DNA of 64,000 nucleotides from CAYWMY01 sp046352935. GTDB lineage: Bacteria; Pseudomonadota; Gammaproteobacteria; Steroidobacterales; Steroidobacteraceae. Made by a program: the position numbers and the translations under genes. Below, piece after piece: positions 62,790 to 64,000 of the stretch. Under the pieces are notes generated by a model. It was given only the letters and a program-made list of their open reading frames with translations. It had not been told where the DNA came from and did no database searches. The stretch spans positions 1 through 64,000 of the forward strand of contig JAXMGR010000021.1 in NCBI GenBank assembly GCA_046352935.1, given 5' to 3'. Each line of letters opens with the position of its first letter. The stretch's first letter is position 1.

Positions 62790-64000
62790 TGGCCAACGAA
62801 ACGCCCAAAGCCAGTGCCGCCGGCGGCGGTTGCCTGCAGTCGTTCGGTCAGTGGATCGACGACCGTTTCCCGATGTCGAAGATGTGGCGTGAGCACCTGA
62901 GCGAGTACTACGCGCCCAAAAACTTCAACACCTGGTACTACTTCGGCTCGCTGGCGCTGCTCGTGCTGGTGCTGCAGATCGTCACGGGCATCTTCCTGAC
63001 GATGAACTACAAGCCGAGCGCCGCCGAGGCCTTCGGCTCCGTCGAATACATCATGCGCGACGTCGAGTGGGGTTGGCTGATCCGCTACCTGCACTCGACC
63101 GGCGCCTCGGCGTTCTTCGTCGCCGTCTATCTGCACATGTTCCGCGCGCTGCTGTACGGCTCGTACCGCAAGCCGCGCGAACTGCTGTGGATCTTCGGCA
63201 TGTTCATCTACCTGGCCCTGATGGCCGAAGGTTTCTTCGGCTACCTGCTGCCCTGGGGCAACATGTCCTACTGGGGCGCGCAGGTGATCGTGTCGCTGTT
63301 CGGTACGTTCCCGGTGATCGGTGGCGCGCTGGTGGAGTGGATACGCGGCGACTACTTCATCTCCGACATCACGCTGAACCGCTTCTTCGCGCTGCACGTC
63401 ATCGCGCTGCCGCTGGTGCTCGTGTTCCTCGTCGTCGCGCACATCCTCGCGCTGCACGAGGTCGGCTCGAACAACCCCGACGGCATCGAGATCAAGAAGA
63501 ACAAGGGTCCGGACGGCAAGCCGCTGGACGGCATCCCCTTCCACCCGTACTACACGGTGAAGGACATCATGGGGGTGGCGTTCTTCCTGATCGTGTTCTG
63601 CGCCATCGTGTTCTTCGCGCCGGCCTTCGGCGGTCTGTTCCTGGAGGCGCCGAATTTCGAGCCGGCGAATCCGATGCAGACGCCGCTGCACATCGCGCCG
63701 GTGTGGTACTACACGCCGTTCTACGCGATGCTGCGTGCGGTTCCGGCCTTCGCCGGCACGCAGGTCTGGGGCGTGATCGTCATGTTCGCGGCGATCGCCG
63801 TGCTGTTCTTCCTGCCGTGGCTGGACCGCTCGCCGGTCAAGTCGATCCGCTATCGCGGGCCGCTCTACAAGATCGCGCTGACGCTGTTCGCGGTCTCGTT
63901 CGTCGTGCTGGCCTACTGCGGCCTGCAGCCGGTCTCGGCGTTGCTGTCGTGGGTCTCGCGGGCGGGTACCCTCGTGTACTTCCTGTTCTTCGCGCTGATG
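62789..64000 (+). CDS. petB: Cytochrome b subunit of bc1 complex (partial)
   Basis: The first 404 residues of cytochrome b; the gene runs off the window end without a stop. Evidence: FNTWYYFGSLALLVLVLQIV (first helix), RYLHSTGASAFFVAVYLHMF with heme-ligand histidines, YLLPWGNMSYWGAQVI (the PWG Qo-site region), FFALHVIALPLVL and the second pair of heme histidines, and HYY-type C-terminal helices beginning TVKDIMGVAFFL. It follows petA with a one-base overlap. It has a gammaproteobacterial-length N-terminal extension (MANETPKASAAGGG). Confidence 0.96.
   Translation, partial: MANETPKASAAGGGCLQSFGQWIDDRFPMSKMWREHLSEYYAPKNFNTWYYFGSLALLVLVLQIVTGIFLTMNYKPSAAEAFGSVEYIMRDVEWGWLIRYLHSTGASAFFVAVYLHMFRALLYGSYRKPRELLWIFGMFIYLALMAEGFFGYLLPWGNMSYWGAQVIVSLFGTFPVIGGALVEWIRGDYFISDITLNRFFALHVIALPLVLVFLVVAHILALHEVGSNNPDGIEIKKNKGPDGKPLDGIPFHPYYTVKDIMGVAFFLIVFCAIVFFAPAFGGLFLEAPNFEPANPMQTPLHIAPVWYYTPFYAMLRAVPAFAGTQVWGVIVMFAAIAVLFFLPWLDRSPVKSIRYRGPLYKIALTLFAVSFVVLAYCGLQPVSALLSWVSRAGTLVYFLFFALM

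Overview
This window looks like ordinary, densely packed chromosome from a GC-rich gammaproteobacterium. The strongest evidence is the block kdsD-kdsC-lptC-lptA-lptB-rpoN-hpf-ptsN-rapZ beside ibaG-murA, a DegS-type protease and petAB, an arrangement known from Pseudomonas-like gammaproteobacteria. The combination of K+-independent H+-pyrophosphatase, PPi-dependent phosphofructokinase, many acyl-CoA genes and SAH hydrolase under a riboswitch would fit the Nevskiales/Steroidobacterales side of the class, but that placement is inference. I see no rRNA, tRNA, CRISPR array, phage or complete insertion sequence.

Layout. 57-2962 (minus): a small catabolic-looking operon of SDR, EthD, acetoacetate-decarboxylase-like and tandem-EthD genes. 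3111-6482 (minus): mtnP-mtnA-class II aldolase, the gene set of the DHAP shunt for methylthioadenosine and 5'-deoxyadenosine, followed by two small membrane proteins. 6729-8941: three envelope genes. 9074-16207: a thiamine-diphosphate 2-hydroxyacyl-CoA-lyase-like enzyme, divergent from a hyuA-hyuB-acyl-CoA ligase operon. 16262-18835: a GFA protein, a tautomerase and a winged-helix/TPR regulator. 18967-22370 (minus): pfp-hppA, a pyrophosphate-based energy pair. 22520-29714: adk, rnd, mpl, a LON-domain protein, a CPBP protease and hemL. 30054-34794: a double-length acyl-CoA dehydrogenase and a thiolase-crotonase fusion. 34850-39839 (minus): a TraB-like protein, a cAMP-phosphodiesterase-like protein, ahcY with an SAH riboswitch, and metK. 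40100-48039 (plus): tkt-gap-pgk-pyk followed tightly by a MoxR ATPase and a VWA protein. 48071-50891: nucleosidase, peroxiredoxin, patatin. 50859-59013 (minus): the KDO/LPS-export/sigma-54/PTS-Ntr operon ending in mgtE. 59195-64000: ibaG-murA, degS-like, petA, petB (cut by the window edge).

How the genes connect. Sulfur/SAM metabolism appears at three separate places: metK and ahcY with its riboswitch, an MTA/SAH-nucleosidase-like protein, and the mtnP-mtnA-aldolase operon that would recycle SAM by-products to dihydroxyacetone phosphate and an aldehyde. Central carbon genes are paired with PPi-linked enzymes. The envelope block supplies KDO (kdsD, kdsC), LPS transport (lptABC), peptidoglycan precursors (murA, mpl) and envelope-stress proteolysis (degS-like).

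The least explained DNA is in the longer intergenic gaps. Two related families of short palindromic elements occur there. Family 1 (about 170 bp, 81-bp identical core) is at 23398-23574 and 36601-36767, with a fragment at 23183-23258. Family 2 (about 140 bp, perfect 14-bp terminal inverted repeats) is at 23261-23402 and 48768-48907, with a duplicated end at 48908-48967. The adk-rnd gap is a nested composite of both families. No transposase is present in the window.
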